A DNA stretch of 64,000 bases from VRUE01 sp036524775 (GTDB lineage: Bacteria > Actinomycetota > Thermoleophilia > Solirubrobacterales > 70-9). Where the stretch lies: assembly GCA_036524775.1 (NCBI GenBank), contig DATDBO010000033.1, positions 1 through 64,000 of the forward strand, read 5' to 3'. The notes beneath the pieces are model-generated. The model saw only the letters and a program-made list of their open reading frames with translations. It was not told the origin of the DNA and made no database searches. Shown in pieces: positions 33,973 through 43,758 of this stretch (position 1 is the first letter of the stretch; each line of letters begins with the position of its first letter). The position numbers and the translations under genes were made by a program.

Positions 33973-35150
33973 CGCCGGGTCGGCCAGAGCTCGCGGATCG
34001 CGAGGACCGCGAAGGCGTGGGACCAGGCGAGCGGGGTCGTCGAGGTGGGAAAACCGGTGTGGGCATCGACCCGCTCGGGGAGGAGGCCGAGCGGGGTTGC
34101 GGCGCGACGCAGGTCGGCCATGAGCGCCAGGGCCGCGTGGCGGTCCCGGCGGGCGATGGCCGGGCGGCCCACCCTCTCTTCACGCGCCAGCGCAGCCAGC
34201 GCCCAGGCGGTCCATGCGGTTGGTGCGGTCCACGGATCTTCGCCGCCGTCCCAGGCCTCCGACGGGAGCAGCCCGAAACGGCTCTCCCGCTCGGCGACGA
34301 GCCGCAGGAGGGTACGACGGGCGGCGGGGAAGAGCGCCGGCCGCGGAAAGGGGCGCACCGCCCAGGCCGCGGCGGTGTCGAGACCGGAATCGGGATCTTC
34401 GGCCGAACGCACCAAGCCCCGGTTCGTCTCGAACGCTCGCGCGAGCCGTCGCTCGCGGCCAGCCGCTCCGCGCCCCGCAACCTCGCCCGCGAATATGGAC
34501 GCGATTGCGTTGCCGAGGAAGTCGCCGCCGTCTTTCTCCTGGTAATCGGCCTTCCCGTGCCAGGCCGCGGGGGAGAGATCGAACGCAGCCGGCCGCTCAC
34601 CGGGGGGCGGGGCGAGCGGAAGCCCGGCCGCCCGCGCCGCGGCGGCGACCCAGCCGGAAGCATCGCCTTGAGCGGCGCGGCCCTCGACCGACTCGCCGTC
34701 CCGGTAGAAGCGGGCCACGGCGCCGAGCTCGAGACCGAGCAGGAAGCGGACAATGCGGCGTGCCTCGTCCCGATAGCCGGCCGCGGCGAGGGCGATGGAG
34801 ATGGCCCCGGCGTCGCGGGGCCAGACGTACGCCCACCCCGCCGGCGCCCCCGCCACCGCGGCCCCGCTGCGCGGATCGACGGAGGCCCGCAGCACCAGCA
34901 GCGAGCGCCGGTACATCGACCGAGCCCAGCCCGGCGCCGCACCGCCCAGCGGCCTCACCCGGCCCAGCCATCGCCGATCCCGCCGAATCGCCGCCGGCTC
35001 GGCGCCGGCGAGCCGGCCGGCGAGGAAAGCGGGAGCGACCCCGGGGAAGCCCCGCGGGACTGGGCGATCCACCGCTGTGCCGCCCGAGAGAGTGACGCAG
35101 GCGGCCAAAGCAGCCATTCCCAAGACTGCTGCATTGACGGTCGATCTCAT
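33969..35150 (-). CDS. Exported GH15/glucoamylase-like protein
   Basis: The 393-residue protein has a hydrophobic N-terminal signal segment ending in a possible lipobox-like AALAAC. The body is an alpha-helical toroid pattern: SLLVLRASVDPRSGAAVAG, YVWPRDAGAISIALAAAGY (Trp-Pro-Arg-Asp, as in GH15) and GLLPERVDAHTGFPTST with a Glu at the general-base position. It is shorter than typical glucoamylases and may act on an envelope glycan. ATG 35150 is chosen; a TTG at 35159 adds three residues. It converges with the broken LOG-like gene and diverges from tRNA-Phe. Confidence 0.7.
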   Translation of the reverse strand: MRSTVNAAVLGMAALAACVTLSGGTAVDRPVPRGFPGVAPAFLAGRLAGAEPAAIRRDRRWLGRVRPLGGAAPGWARSMYRRSLLVLRASVDPRSGAAVAGAPAGWAYVWPRDAGAISIALAAAGYRDEARRIVRFLLGLELGAVARFYRDGESVEGRAAQGDASGWVAAAARAAGLPLAPPPGERPAAFDLSPAAWHGKADYQEKDGGDFLGNAIASIFAGEVAGRGAAGRERRLARAFETNRGLVRSAEDPDSGLDTAAAWAVRPFPRPALFPAARRTLLRLVAERESRFGLLPSEAWDGGEDPWTAPTAWTAWALAALAREERVGRPAIARRDRHAALALMADLRRAATPLGLLPERVDAHTGFPTSTTPLAWSHAFAVLAIRELWPTRR

Positions 35151-35188
35151 CGCCGTCAATGCAATCAGCCGCGCACGGCTCCGGCCGC

Positions 35189-35194
35189 TAGCCT
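35189..35194 (+). promoter_or_regulatory. Putative -10 of tRNA-Phe transcript
   Basis: TAGCCT lies 32 nt upstream of the tRNA 5' end, leaving a leader of about 25 nt for RNase P removal. No other promoter-like site is seen between the tRNA and the GH15-like gene. Confidence 0.3.
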
Positions 35195-35226
35195 TCCGAC
35201 TGCGCGCCAGACGGCGCCGACACCAG

Positions 35227-35299
35227 GGCGAGGTAGCTCAGTTGGTAGAGCACACGACTGAAAATCGTGGTGTCGCCGGTTCGATTCCGGCCCTCGCCA
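35227..35299 (+). tRNA. tRNA-Phe (GAA)
   Basis: A complete cloverleaf is visible: acceptor GGCGAGG/CCTCGCC, D arm around GCTCAGTTGGTAGAGC, anticodon stem CACGA/TCGTG with loop CTGAAAA (anticodon GAA), T arm GCCGG-TTCGATT-CCGGC and discriminator A at 35299. The CCA end is not encoded (CCT follows). The next reading frame begins at 35305, only 5 nt later, so the tRNA and mRNA probably share a transcript and are separated by tRNA 3' processing. Confidence 0.95.
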
Positions 35300-35304
35300 C
35301 CTCA

Positions 35305-36342
35305 ATGCCGCTCGAGCTTTCGGAATCCGCGCCGGCCCCTGGCCAGGTTCAGGCCTGCCCCGTCGGGGTGCGGCGCATCCCGGACGAGGTCGACTTCGTC
35401 TACGTGATGCGGACCGACTCGAATTACGTCGCCGCGCAGTTCGCCGAGCGGCTCGGTGCCGCGGCGGCGTTTGAGGAGATCGCGGCCGCCTACGGGCGCG
35501 CCGTCGAGGCCCTGGCCGAGGCGATCCTGCGCGCCTTCTCCACCGTCCACCCCCGGGCCGCGATCGACCTGATCGACGGGGAGGCGGTGCACCGGCGACG
35601 GCTCGAGCTGATCGAGGAGGTCGACGCCGACGGCGTCGTGATCAGCATGGACCCGCTGATGGAGGACGGCGCGCTGCCGCTTGCCTTCTCCCGCTGCTAC
35701 CGCGTCGGCGGGACCGAGTTCGTCGAGATGATCCCGCGGCCCGGCTACCCGGCGCTCGAGCAGCAGGTCGAGGCGATCCGTGCCGAGGCCGGAGGCCGTC
35801 CGCTGATCGTCGTCGAGGACGACTTCTACACCGGCGAAACGATCGAAAAGACGCTCAGCGAGAGGCTGGAAGGGCTCGCCGACCAGATCGTCGCCGTCGT
35901 CGCCGGGACGAAGATCGGCCCTCACCAGCCCCCTGCTTTCCCCGTCCACGCGGCGGTCCGCTACGTGCGCGAGGACGGCCTCTCCCCGCTGGAGAAGGTC
36001 GACCTGGGCGATCCACGCGACTACCTGATCGGCGCCAGCGGCCTCGTCTGCCGGCTCGACTCGGGCAACCTCGGCCGCCTGCCGTACGTGCTGCCGTTCG
36101 TGAGTCCTGCGGCTCGCGCCAGCATTCCGGAAGTGGCAGAGGCGGAGTTCTCGGCGAGCGCGCTGGAGCTGTCCCGGGCCTTTTACGCCGACCTCTCGCA
36201 GATCGCCGGAGGGTCGGTGACGCTGATGGCCGTCGACCCCCACTTCGCCGTCGCCTGCCGCGAGCTGTTCGGCTTGGAGCCCGATGCCCCGCTGGCCGAC
36301 GTACTGTCGACCGTCGAGCGCTCCTCTCCTCTCGCCGGCTAG
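35305..36342 (+). CDS. Phosphoribosyltransferase-like protein, function unknown
   Basis: The 345-residue protein is not one I recognise. The clearest motif is PLIVVEDDFYTGETI near residue 170, which fits the PRPP-binding loop of type I phosphoribosyltransferases (hydrophobic run, two acidic residues, then TGxT). Other conserved-looking parts are VYVMRTDSNYVA, AAIDLIDGEAVHRRR, and a C-terminal helical region of about 100 residues. It could use PRPP or a related sugar phosphate. ATG 35305 is 5 nt after tRNA-Phe, so its mRNA would be nearly leaderless after tRNA processing. Downstream lie the repeat-peptide gene on the opposite strand and two SagB-like genes; whether it belongs to that set is open. 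Confidence 0.55.
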   Translation: MPLELSESAPAPGQVQACPVGVRRIPDEVDFVYVMRTDSNYVAAQFAERLGAAAAFEEIAAAYGRAVEALAEAILRAFSTVHPRAAIDLIDGEAVHRRRLELIEEVDADGVVISMDPLMEDGALPLAFSRCYRVGGTEFVEMIPRPGYPALEQQVEAIRAEAGGRPLIVVEDDFYTGETIEKTLSERLEGLADQIVAVVAGTKIGPHQPPAFPVHAAVRYVREDGLSPLEKVDLGDPRDYLIGASGLVCRLDSGNLGRLPYVLPFVSPAARASIPEVAEAEFSASALELSRAFYADLSQIAGGSVTLMAVDPHFAVACRELFGLEPDAPLADVLSTVERSSPLAG

Positions 36343-36375
36343 CTGCGGACGATGGGCGCCGCGGTCTCGGGCCCC

Positions 36376-36561
36376 CTACTCGATGGTGTCGGACCCGTCG
36401 GAGCCGCCGCCCTGGCGCAGGGCCGGAGCCACCGCCTCCAGCTCGCTTACCTCGAACCGGACACCGCCCTGGCGCAGGGCCGGCGCATTGGCGGCCAGCT
36501 CGGTCACCTCGAAGCCCTCGCGCTCGCTCTTGGTTGCCTCATCGTTGTGCCTCTCGCTCAT
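36376..36561 (-). CDS. Candidate RiPP precursor peptide, two 19-residue repeats
   Basis: The 61-residue peptide has a charged start (MSERHNDEATKSEREG), then FEVTELAANAPALRQGG and, 19 residues on, FEVSELEAVAPALRQGG, and an acidic tail GSDGSDTIE. The repeat is exact at DNA level over ALRQGG, with a 57-bp period. There is no Cys, hydrophobic signal or membrane segment. ATG 36561 has an AGGGAG ribosome-binding site 9 nt upstream and a TTGACA -35 at 36612-36607. Codon choice matches real genes in the window. It diverges from two SagB-like dehydrogenases that often modify ribosomal peptides. GG ends suggest processing sites. I infer a modified-peptide precursor; a small regulatory or binding protein is the alternative. 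Confidence 0.6.
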   Translation of the reverse strand: MSERHNDEATKSEREGFEVTELAANAPALRQGGVRFEVSELEAVAPALRQGGGSDGSDTIE

Positions 36562-36570
36562 TGATCACGT

Positions 36571-36612
36571 CTCCCTGAGTAGATTGAGCCCCAATGCTAG
36601 GTCGATTGTCAA
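36571..36612. promoter_or_regulatory. Overlapping divergent promoters of peptide and sagB-like genes
   Basis: Plus strand: TAGATT (36580-36585) ends 8 nt before ATG 36594, a leaderless arrangement. Minus strand: TTGACA (36612-36607) lies inside the first codons of the sagB-like gene, with a weak CTCAAT -10 18 nt further and the AGGGAG ribosome-binding site at 36576-36571. Only 32 bp separate the start codons, so the two promoters must compete or be co-regulated. Confidence 0.45.
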
Positions 36613-37691
36613 GTCTCGCCGACCTTCCTGAGACGCTCTTCCTTCATGCGGCGGTGAGGATCGAGGCGCTGGAGGACGGCCGCTTCAGGGTCGACCATCT
36701 GACCTCTCGTCGGCGCTGGGAGGTGGGAAGCGAGGCCTTCGCCGTCCTCGCCGAGTTCGCCGGCGGCGCGGCGGCGCGAGCGGTGATCGCCGATGCGCCC
36801 CGATCGTCCGCGACGGCGGTCGAGAGCTGGATCGGCGAGGCGGCGCGGGCGGGAATCCTTGTCGTGGAGGACGATCCCGACCATCTCGCGGCGTTGACGC
36901 TGCGCCGCGAGTGGGAGGCGAACGGGTGGGCGTTCGCGTCTGAGTACCAGCTCGCGACGTTCTCGTTCCCCTTCCTCGACTACGCGACGGATGGAGCGGG
37001 CGCGGACACCGAGCGGATGGTCGAGTACATGGCCGCGGAGCGCGACCCCGGAATAGCGCCGAGCTGTGACGAGGCGCCGGGCATCGCCCTGCGCCCTGCG
37101 CGGTCGGTGTGCGAGGGACTGCTTCCCATACCCCTTCCGGGCAACGGCTCGAGTGACGCTTCGCTCGACCGCGAGGCCCTCGTCGAGGTCCTCTCGGCGA
37201 CCTTCGGAGAGCTCCGCCTCGGCGAGGGCGACTCGCGCACGCGGGTGCGTCGAACGAGCCCCAGCGGAGGAGCCCGTCACCCGGTGGAGGGGTACATCCT
37301 CGCCCTCGACGTCGCCGGCCTGGCGGTCGGTGCCTATCACTGCTGTTGGAGGCGCGGGGAGCTCCACCCGCTCGGAGATGTCCCCCTCGACGAAGCCACC
37401 GTCCGTGCGGCCTGCCCGTGGTTCTACCGCTTCGGCGAGCCCGGCGCCATCGTCTTGGTCACCGCCGTGCTCGAGCGCAACATGTACCGGTATCGCGAGC
37501 CGCGCACGCTGCGCACGATCTTCATGGACGCGGGACACCTGTGCTCCACCTTGGAGCTGCTGTGCGCCGCCCGCGACCTGCCCGCCTTGGTGCACCACGG
37601 GATCGACGACAGGCGAGTGGAGGAGCTGCTCGGGCTGGATCCGCTCAGCGAGGCTGCGATCGCCGGCGTCGCGATCGGGGTGAGCGAATGA
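36594..37691 (+). CDS. SagB-type nitroreductase-fold dehydrogenase 1
   Basis: The 365-residue protein has an N-terminal winged-helix-like region (about 15-85; RVDHLTSRRRWEVGSEAFAV) followed by the FMN-dependent nitroreductase fold. RRTSPSGGARHPVEGYI is the signature of SagB/ThcOx peptide dehydrogenases; FMDAGHLCSTLELLCAARDL is the conserved helix near the flavin. SagB enzymes oxidise heterocycles made by YcaO enzymes; no YcaO is present here and the adjacent candidate substrate lacks Cys. The enzyme may create another dehydro group or act on a different peptide. TAGATT 8 nt upstream suggests leaderless transcription. It overlaps the next gene by ATGA. Confidence 0.8.
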   Translation: MLGRLSSLADLPETLFLHAAVRIEALEDGRFRVDHLTSRRRWEVGSEAFAVLAEFAGGAAARAVIADAPRSSATAVESWIGEAARAGILVVEDDPDHLAALTLRREWEANGWAFASEYQLATFSFPFLDYATDGAGADTERMVEYMAAERDPGIAPSCDEAPGIALRPARSVCEGLLPIPLPGNGSSDASLDREALVEVLSATFGELRLGEGDSRTRVRRTSPSGGARHPVEGYILALDVAGLAVGAYHCCWRRGELHPLGDVPLDEATVRAACPWFYRFGEPGAIVLVTAVLERNMYRYREPRTLRTIFMDAGHLCSTLELLCAARDLPALVHHGIDDRRVEELLGLDPLSEAAIAGVAIGVSE

Positions 37692-38652
37692 GCGAGGCCG
37701 GCAGGCGAGTCACCCTCCGCGTCGCCGCCGACGGCAGCAGTCGTTTCGACGTGCGCGAGGCGGCCGGCTCGTTCCGGGGCCATGCCGAGCGGGTGGAGGT
37801 CGCCCGCGCGGCCCGCGACGGCGGGGCGTCCCTCGTCGCCGAGTCGGTGGGCGCCGCTGCCGGCCCGGCGCGGCTCGACCCCGACGGCGTGGCGCACTGG
37901 GATCGCCGCGAGTGGCGTCTCTCGCTCGATTACTTCCTCGCGAGCAGGCGAGCGAGCTTCGACGACGACGGCGCCGGCGACTCCGAGCGCGCGACGCTGG
38001 CCCGCCGGCTCAGCAGCGGAGCGGCAGGGAAGACGGTGGAGGACGACCCACACGACTGCCTCCGCTTGCCGCCCGGCGGGCCGGCCCCAACGCTCGGGAA
38101 ATCCCTTCTCGCGCGGGAGTCGACCCGCAACGTGCGAGCGTTGCCGGGGCGGATCGGCCAGGTATCTACGTTGTTGGGATGGCCACTCGATCAGGTGCGG
38201 GCGACCCGTCGGGTGGACCCCGCGGCCCCGTTGGCCCTGTTCGCGAGCTTCGGCGTCGCCTTCGAGTTCCATCTGGTCGCGTACGACGTCAAAGGAATTC
38301 CCTCCGGCCTCTACGAGTACGGCTTCGACCACCACTGCCTGGTGGCGATGCGTCGCGGCGATCTCCGCGGTGTGATGTCCGAGGCCTTGATCGGCCAGCC
38401 CGCCCCTCGACAGGGCGCGTGCACCCTCTGCATCACGGCCGATTTCCGTCCCTGGATGCTGCGCTACCGGCATGAGCGCGCGCTGCGGAACTTATACTTC
38501 GATGCCGGACGGATCATGCAGCGCCTCCAGCTCGTCGCCGCCGGCCTCGGATGGCGGAGCTGCATAACGCCGGCCGTAGACGACCGGCGAGCGCTCGAGG
38601 CGATCGGGCTGCCGGCAGCGTCGCATCAGGTGATGTACACGATCACCGTGGG

Positions 38653-38656
<4 letters not shown>
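37688..38656 (+). CDS. SagB-like nitroreductase-fold dehydrogenase 2
   Basis: The 322-residue protein is a diverged relative of the preceding one. It has a beta-rich N-terminal region, GKSLLARESTRNVRALPG as the flavin-binding start, FHLVAYDVKGIPSGLYEYGF, and NLYFDAGRIMQRLQLVAAGL matching the helix seen in its neighbour. The SPSGGA motif of SagB is not recognisable, so it may be a partner subunit or have another substrate. Start ATG 37688 overlaps the first dehydrogenase stop; its own stop overlaps argS (ATGA). The pair is therefore expressed in step and with argS. Confidence 0.75.
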
Positions 38657-40434
<1,778 letters not shown>

Positions 40435-40449
40435 CTCACGGGCCGGGGA

Positions 40450-40455
40450 TAGACT
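40450..40455 (+). promoter_or_regulatory. -10 hexamer of argB-like gene
   Basis: TAGACT ends 7 nt before ATG 40463 in the 28-bp gap after argS, so the gene can be transcribed on its own as a leaderless mRNA. Confidence 0.45.
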
Positions 40456-40462
40456 CGCCGGC

Positions 40463-41266
40463 ATGGCGCCGGACGTGACGACCCTGATCGAGGCCCTCCC
40501 CTACATCCGCGAGTTCCGCGGGGAGACCTTCGTGATCCGCTGCGGGGCCGAGCTCAGCGACGAGTACCGCGACGCGCTCTGCCGCGACCTCGCGATGCTG
40601 CGCTTCGTCGGCGTGCAGACCGTGCTGGTCCACCCGCACGAGGACGACGGGGCCGCCAGGGCGAGCGACGGGCGCCAGCTGGTCAACCACCAGCTCGTCC
40701 ACACGCTCGGCGCATACGGCAAGACGACCGGCCTCTCGGGCAGCGACGGGGCACCGGCCTGGCTGCTCTCCAACGACGAGCTGGGGGACCTGCGGGCGAA
40801 TGCCGACCTCGTCGAGCACGTGATCGGGGACTACACGCCGGTGATCGAGGCGGTCGCGGTCGACCCCGGCGGCGACGTGCAGGCCGCCGACCCGGACCTC
40901 GCCGCCGCCAAGCTGGCGATCGCGCTCGAGGCCTACAAGGTGATCCTCGTCCCCGGCGCCGAGCCGGTCCTGATCGAGGAGGGCGGCGAGCGCCGCGAGG
41001 TGTCGGAGATGAGCACCTCGACCGAGGTGATCGAGCGGATCGTCAGCGGGCCGCAGACGCAGGCGAGCGTCGCGGCCGGCGCGCTGGCGATCTCCCGCGG
41101 CGTGCGCTTCGCCCACGTCGTCAGCAGCGCCGAACCGCACGGGCTGCTGCTCGAGCTGTTCACCGACGGCGGCTCGGGCACCAAGCTGCGCTCACCCGAC
41201 GCCTGGGCGGAAGCCGCCGCCGAGGATCCCGAGGAGTTCCCCGCCGCCGGGTGGCGGCCCTGGTAG
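40463..41266 (+). CDS. Acetylglutamate-kinase-like protein, probably inactive
   Basis: The 267-residue protein follows the amino-acid-kinase fold of ArgB. LPYIREFRGETFVIRCGAEL aligns with the usual LPYI..F.GKT.VIKYGG, and the end LLELFTDGGSGTKL aligns with TDEGIGTM. Key catalytic parts are lost: the K-x-GG start is RCGA, the GGGP loop is HPHEDD, and the INAD substrate loop is AADPDLAAAKLAI. It is therefore unlikely to phosphorylate acetylglutamate and may bind a ligand or partner for regulation. It follows argS and has its own TAGACT hexamer. ArgB relatives with such losses also occur in bifunctional or regulatory proteins. Confidence 0.65.
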   Translation: MAPDVTTLIEALPYIREFRGETFVIRCGAELSDEYRDALCRDLAMLRFVGVQTVLVHPHEDDGAARASDGRQLVNHQLVHTLGAYGKTTGLSGSDGAPAWLLSNDELGDLRANADLVEHVIGDYTPVIEAVAVDPGGDVQAADPDLAAAKLAIALEAYKVILVPGAEPVLIEEGGERREVSEMSTSTEVIERIVSGPQTQASVAAGALAISRGVRFAHVVSSAEPHGLLLELFTDGGSGTKLRSPDAWAEAAAEDPEEFPAAGWRPW

Positions 41267-41267
41267 C

Positions 41268-42821
41268 TCAGTTCGCGGTCAGCAGCTGATCGGCCGGGGC
41301 GAACTCGTCGCGCAGCACCTCGCCGTCTTCGGCGAAGCGCTCGACTTCGGAGGGGCGCAGGGTGGTGGCGAGTTTGTTGTTCGTGGCGGCGCCGGCCGGG
41401 ATCGGCCGGTCGGAGGCGAGGAAGACCGCGTTGCCGCCCAACGGCCGTTCTTCAGCCCCGTAGGTCACCATGCGCAGGTGGGCGAAGTCCTCGAGCAGGG
41501 TCGCGGCCACGGCCCGCTGCAGGTCCAGCGGTCCCAGGTCGATCACGTTGAGGGCGTAGAGCCCGTCCGGGACGAGCACGCGCTTGACTTCGTCGGTCCA
41601 CTCCGCCGTGGCCAGGTGCCAGGGGACCGAGAGGTTGCCGAAGGCGTCGCCGACGACGACGTCGGCGCTGTCGTCGGCGACGTCGAGCATGCCGATGCGC
41701 GCGTCGCCGACCGAGATCTCGATCGCCTCGGACTCGCGCAGCTCGAGGTGCTCTTCGTCGAACTCGACCAGTTCGCCGTCGACCTCGAGCACCTCGGAAT
41801 GCGACCCGGGCCGCGTCGCCTCGAGCCAACGCGGCAGGGTGAAGCCGCCGCCGCCGACGAACACCACCTCGAGCGGGGCTTTGGGCGGGTTCGCGGCGTC
41901 GATCCCCTTGGCGATCCAGCGCGTGTAGTTGAAGCCGAGGTGGGTCGGATCGTTGAGGTCGACGTAGGAGTGGGAGAGGTCGTCGAGCAGGAGGACGTAG
42001 CCGCCGGGATTCGCCGGGTCGGCTTCGAGCGTGACGCAGTGGTATTTGGTCTCCGCGTCGCAGGGCGAGTCGAGACTCGTCGACCAGGCGCCGAGGACGA
42101 TCACCGAGAGCCCCGCGCCGGTGATGCCGAGCAGCGAGAGCAGCCGCGAGGAAGCGGCGAGGGCGATGCCGGCGAGGACCAGGGCGACGCCGGTGATCAG
42201 GACGGCGGTGCCGACCGGCATCAGCGGGACGAGGACGAAGCCGGTGCCGAAGGTGCCGAGCAGCGCCCCCGCGGTCGCCCATCCGGACAGCCCGCCGACG
42301 ACGGTGCCGCTGGCGCGCAGGTCGTGCAGCTGGAGGTGGGCGACGGCCGGCGAGACCGCGCTGAGCACGGCTGCCGCCGGCACGAGCGCGACGACCGTGA
42401 TGCCGAGCGCGGCGAGGTCGCCGTCGCCGCGCGCGCCGGGGCCCAGCCAGTGCACGAGCGGCACGATCAGGATCGCCAGCAGGCCGCCGCCGATCAGCAG
42501 GCCGACGATCAGGCGACGCGTGTCGGTGCGGTCGGCGATCCGCCCGCCGAGGGCGGCGCCGATCGCGATGCCCGCCAGCGCGGCGCCGATGATCGAGGTC
42601 GTCGTCTCCAGGGTGAGGCCGACGTACGGCGCCAACAGGCGGACGGCGAGGATCTCGAGCACGAGCACCGCCCCCGCCGCGACGAAGACGATCGCCGCCG
42701 CGCCGAGCGGCGGCAGCGCTTTCGGCAGCCCGGTCGTCTCGGCCTTGGGCGCCGCCGGCGCCTTGTCGGCGGCCGCCTTGCCGCGCGGCTTCCGAGCCTT
42801 TGCCCGCCCCTTCGTCCCCAT
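41268..42821 (-). CDS. Membrane spermidine-synthase-like protein (MFS/SpeE fusion)
   Basis: The 517-residue protein has a basic cytoplasmic start (KGRAKARKPRGKAAADK) and about seven to eight hydrophobic helices (about 38-255), beginning AAAIVFVAAGAVLVLEILAVR. The C-terminal Rossmann domain is spermidine-synthase-like (VVFVGGGGFTLPRWL, EVLEVDGELVEF, VVVGDAFGN). Such fused proteins are frequent in actinobacteria; polyamine synthesis is not established for them. ATG 42821 follows TAGGCT by 8 nt. It converges with the ArgB-like gene, with no spare sequence between stops. Confidence 0.8.
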   Translation of the reverse strand: MGTKGRAKARKPRGKAAADKAPAAPKAETTGLPKALPPLGAAAIVFVAAGAVLVLEILAVRLLAPYVGLTLETTTSIIGAALAGIAIGAALGGRIADRTDTRRLIVGLLIGGGLLAILIVPLVHWLGPGARGDGDLAALGITVVALVPAAAVLSAVSPAVAHLQLHDLRASGTVVGGLSGWATAGALLGTFGTGFVLVPLMPVGTAVLITGVALVLAGIALAASSRLLSLLGITGAGLSVIVLGAWSTSLDSPCDAETKYHCVTLEADPANPGGYVLLLDDLSHSYVDLNDPTHLGFNYTRWIAKGIDAANPPKAPLEVVFVGGGGFTLPRWLEATRPGSHSEVLEVDGELVEFDEEHLELRESEAIEISVGDARIGMLDVADDSADVVVGDAFGNLSVPWHLATAEWTDEVKRVLVPDGLYALNVIDLGPLDLQRAVAATLLEDFAHLRMVTYGAEERPLGGNAVFLASDRPIPAGAATNNKLATTLRPSEVERFAEDGEVLRDEFAPADQLLTAN

Positions 42822-42829
42822 CGGGACGT

Positions 42830-42835
42830 AGCCTA
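42830..42835 (-). promoter_or_regulatory. -10 hexamer of speE-like gene
   Basis: On the minus strand TAGGCT ends 8 nt before ATG 42821, consistent with leaderless transcription. Confidence 0.45.
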
Positions 42836-42849
42836 CTGACTAATCGAGG

Positions 42850-43746
42850 CTATTGGCCGCCCTTGGCCCCGGCGGCCCGAGCGAGCGCCGAGTCGAGCGC
42901 GGCGGAGATCAGGTCGGGGCGTTCGATCTGGGGGTAGTGGGCGATGTCGGGAAGCTCGGTCGTCTCGACGCCGGGTCGGAGCGCCTGCAGCCCGCGCAGG
43001 ACATCGACCCGGGCGACCGGATCTCGCATGCCCCAGGCCAGCGTGAGCTGCCCTTGCCAGTCGCGGATCGCGCCGTGCCAGCGGTCGGTGAGCCGTTCAC
43101 GCTCGGTCATGTAGTGGATCGTCTTGTGGGCGATGCGCCGGCCGCCGTCGTGCGCGAGCAGCGACCACTGGTCGGCGGCCTCCTCGGCGCTCAGCGGGTG
43201 CTCGGTGGAGAAGACCCGCGAGAACTGGGCGCGGAAGCTGCGCTCGTTGGTCAGCCGGGCGAAGAGCGGGCCGAGGCGGCTGCGCAGCAGGTTCTGCCCC
43301 AGCGTCGGCTTCGCCAGGTGCAGCAGCATGCTGCCGTTGAAGAGCAGCGCCCCGGTCATGTCCATCCCGAGCTCGCCGCGCAGGTCGCGCGCCATCAGCT
43401 CGGTGGCGACCGAGGTGCCCATGTCGTGGCCGACGACGAAGACCGGCGGCGAGCCCGCGCGGCGCACCAGCTCCTCGGCGGCCTCGGCCTGCCAGGCGAG
43501 CGTGTAGACGTGGTCGCGCGGCTTCTCCGAGAGGCCGAAGCCGAGGAAGTCGAAGGCCAGCGTCGCCTCGCCCGCCGGCCGCAGCTCCAGCAGCGGCCGC
43601 CAGTCGTAGGAGCTCGAGGGGAAGCCGTGCAGGAAGAGCAGCAGCGCCCCCTCTCCGCCGCCGCGGCGCCGCACGAAGAGCTTGCGGCCGAGCACCTCCT
43701 CGATCGCCCCCTCCTCGCGCCAGCGCTCGACCCGCGCGGTCAGCAC
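42850..43746 (-). CDS. Alpha/beta hydrolase (haloalkane dehalogenase/epoxide hydrolase-like)
   Basis: The 298-residue hydrolase has the oxyanion segment FLHGFPSSSYDWRP, the nucleophile elbow VVGHDMGTSVA with Asp (as in dehalogenases and epoxide hydrolases), acid candidate WGMRDPVARVD, and the catalytic His in PDIAHYPQIERPD. An Asp nucleophile suggests C-halogen or epoxide cleavage rather than esterase action, though the substrate is open. GTG 43746 is the start. It is the last gene of an arsC-FAH-hydrolase operon with 12-bp spacing. Confidence 0.8.
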   Translation of the reverse strand: MLTARVERWREEGAIEEVLGRKLFVRRRGGGEGALLLFLHGFPSSSYDWRPLLELRPAGEATLAFDFLGFGLSEKPRDHVYTLAWQAEAAEELVRRAGSPPVFVVGHDMGTSVATELMARDLRGELGMDMTGALLFNGSMLLHLAKPTLGQNLLRSRLGPLFARLTNERSFRAQFSRVFSTEHPLSAEEAADQWSLLAHDGGRRIAHKTIHYMTERERLTDRWHGAIRDWQGQLTLAWGMRDPVARVDVLRGLQALRPGVETTELPDIAHYPQIERPDLISAALDSALARAAGAKGGQ

Positions 43747-43758
43747 GCCGCCTCGCCC

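Noticed and set aside
36352..36564. Plus-strand 70-codon frame opposite the repeat peptide
   Set aside because: It has no ribosome-binding site or promoter hexamer, a low-complexity Ala/Gly/Leu product, and is the reverse of a minus-strand frame with better codon use and a ribosome-binding site.
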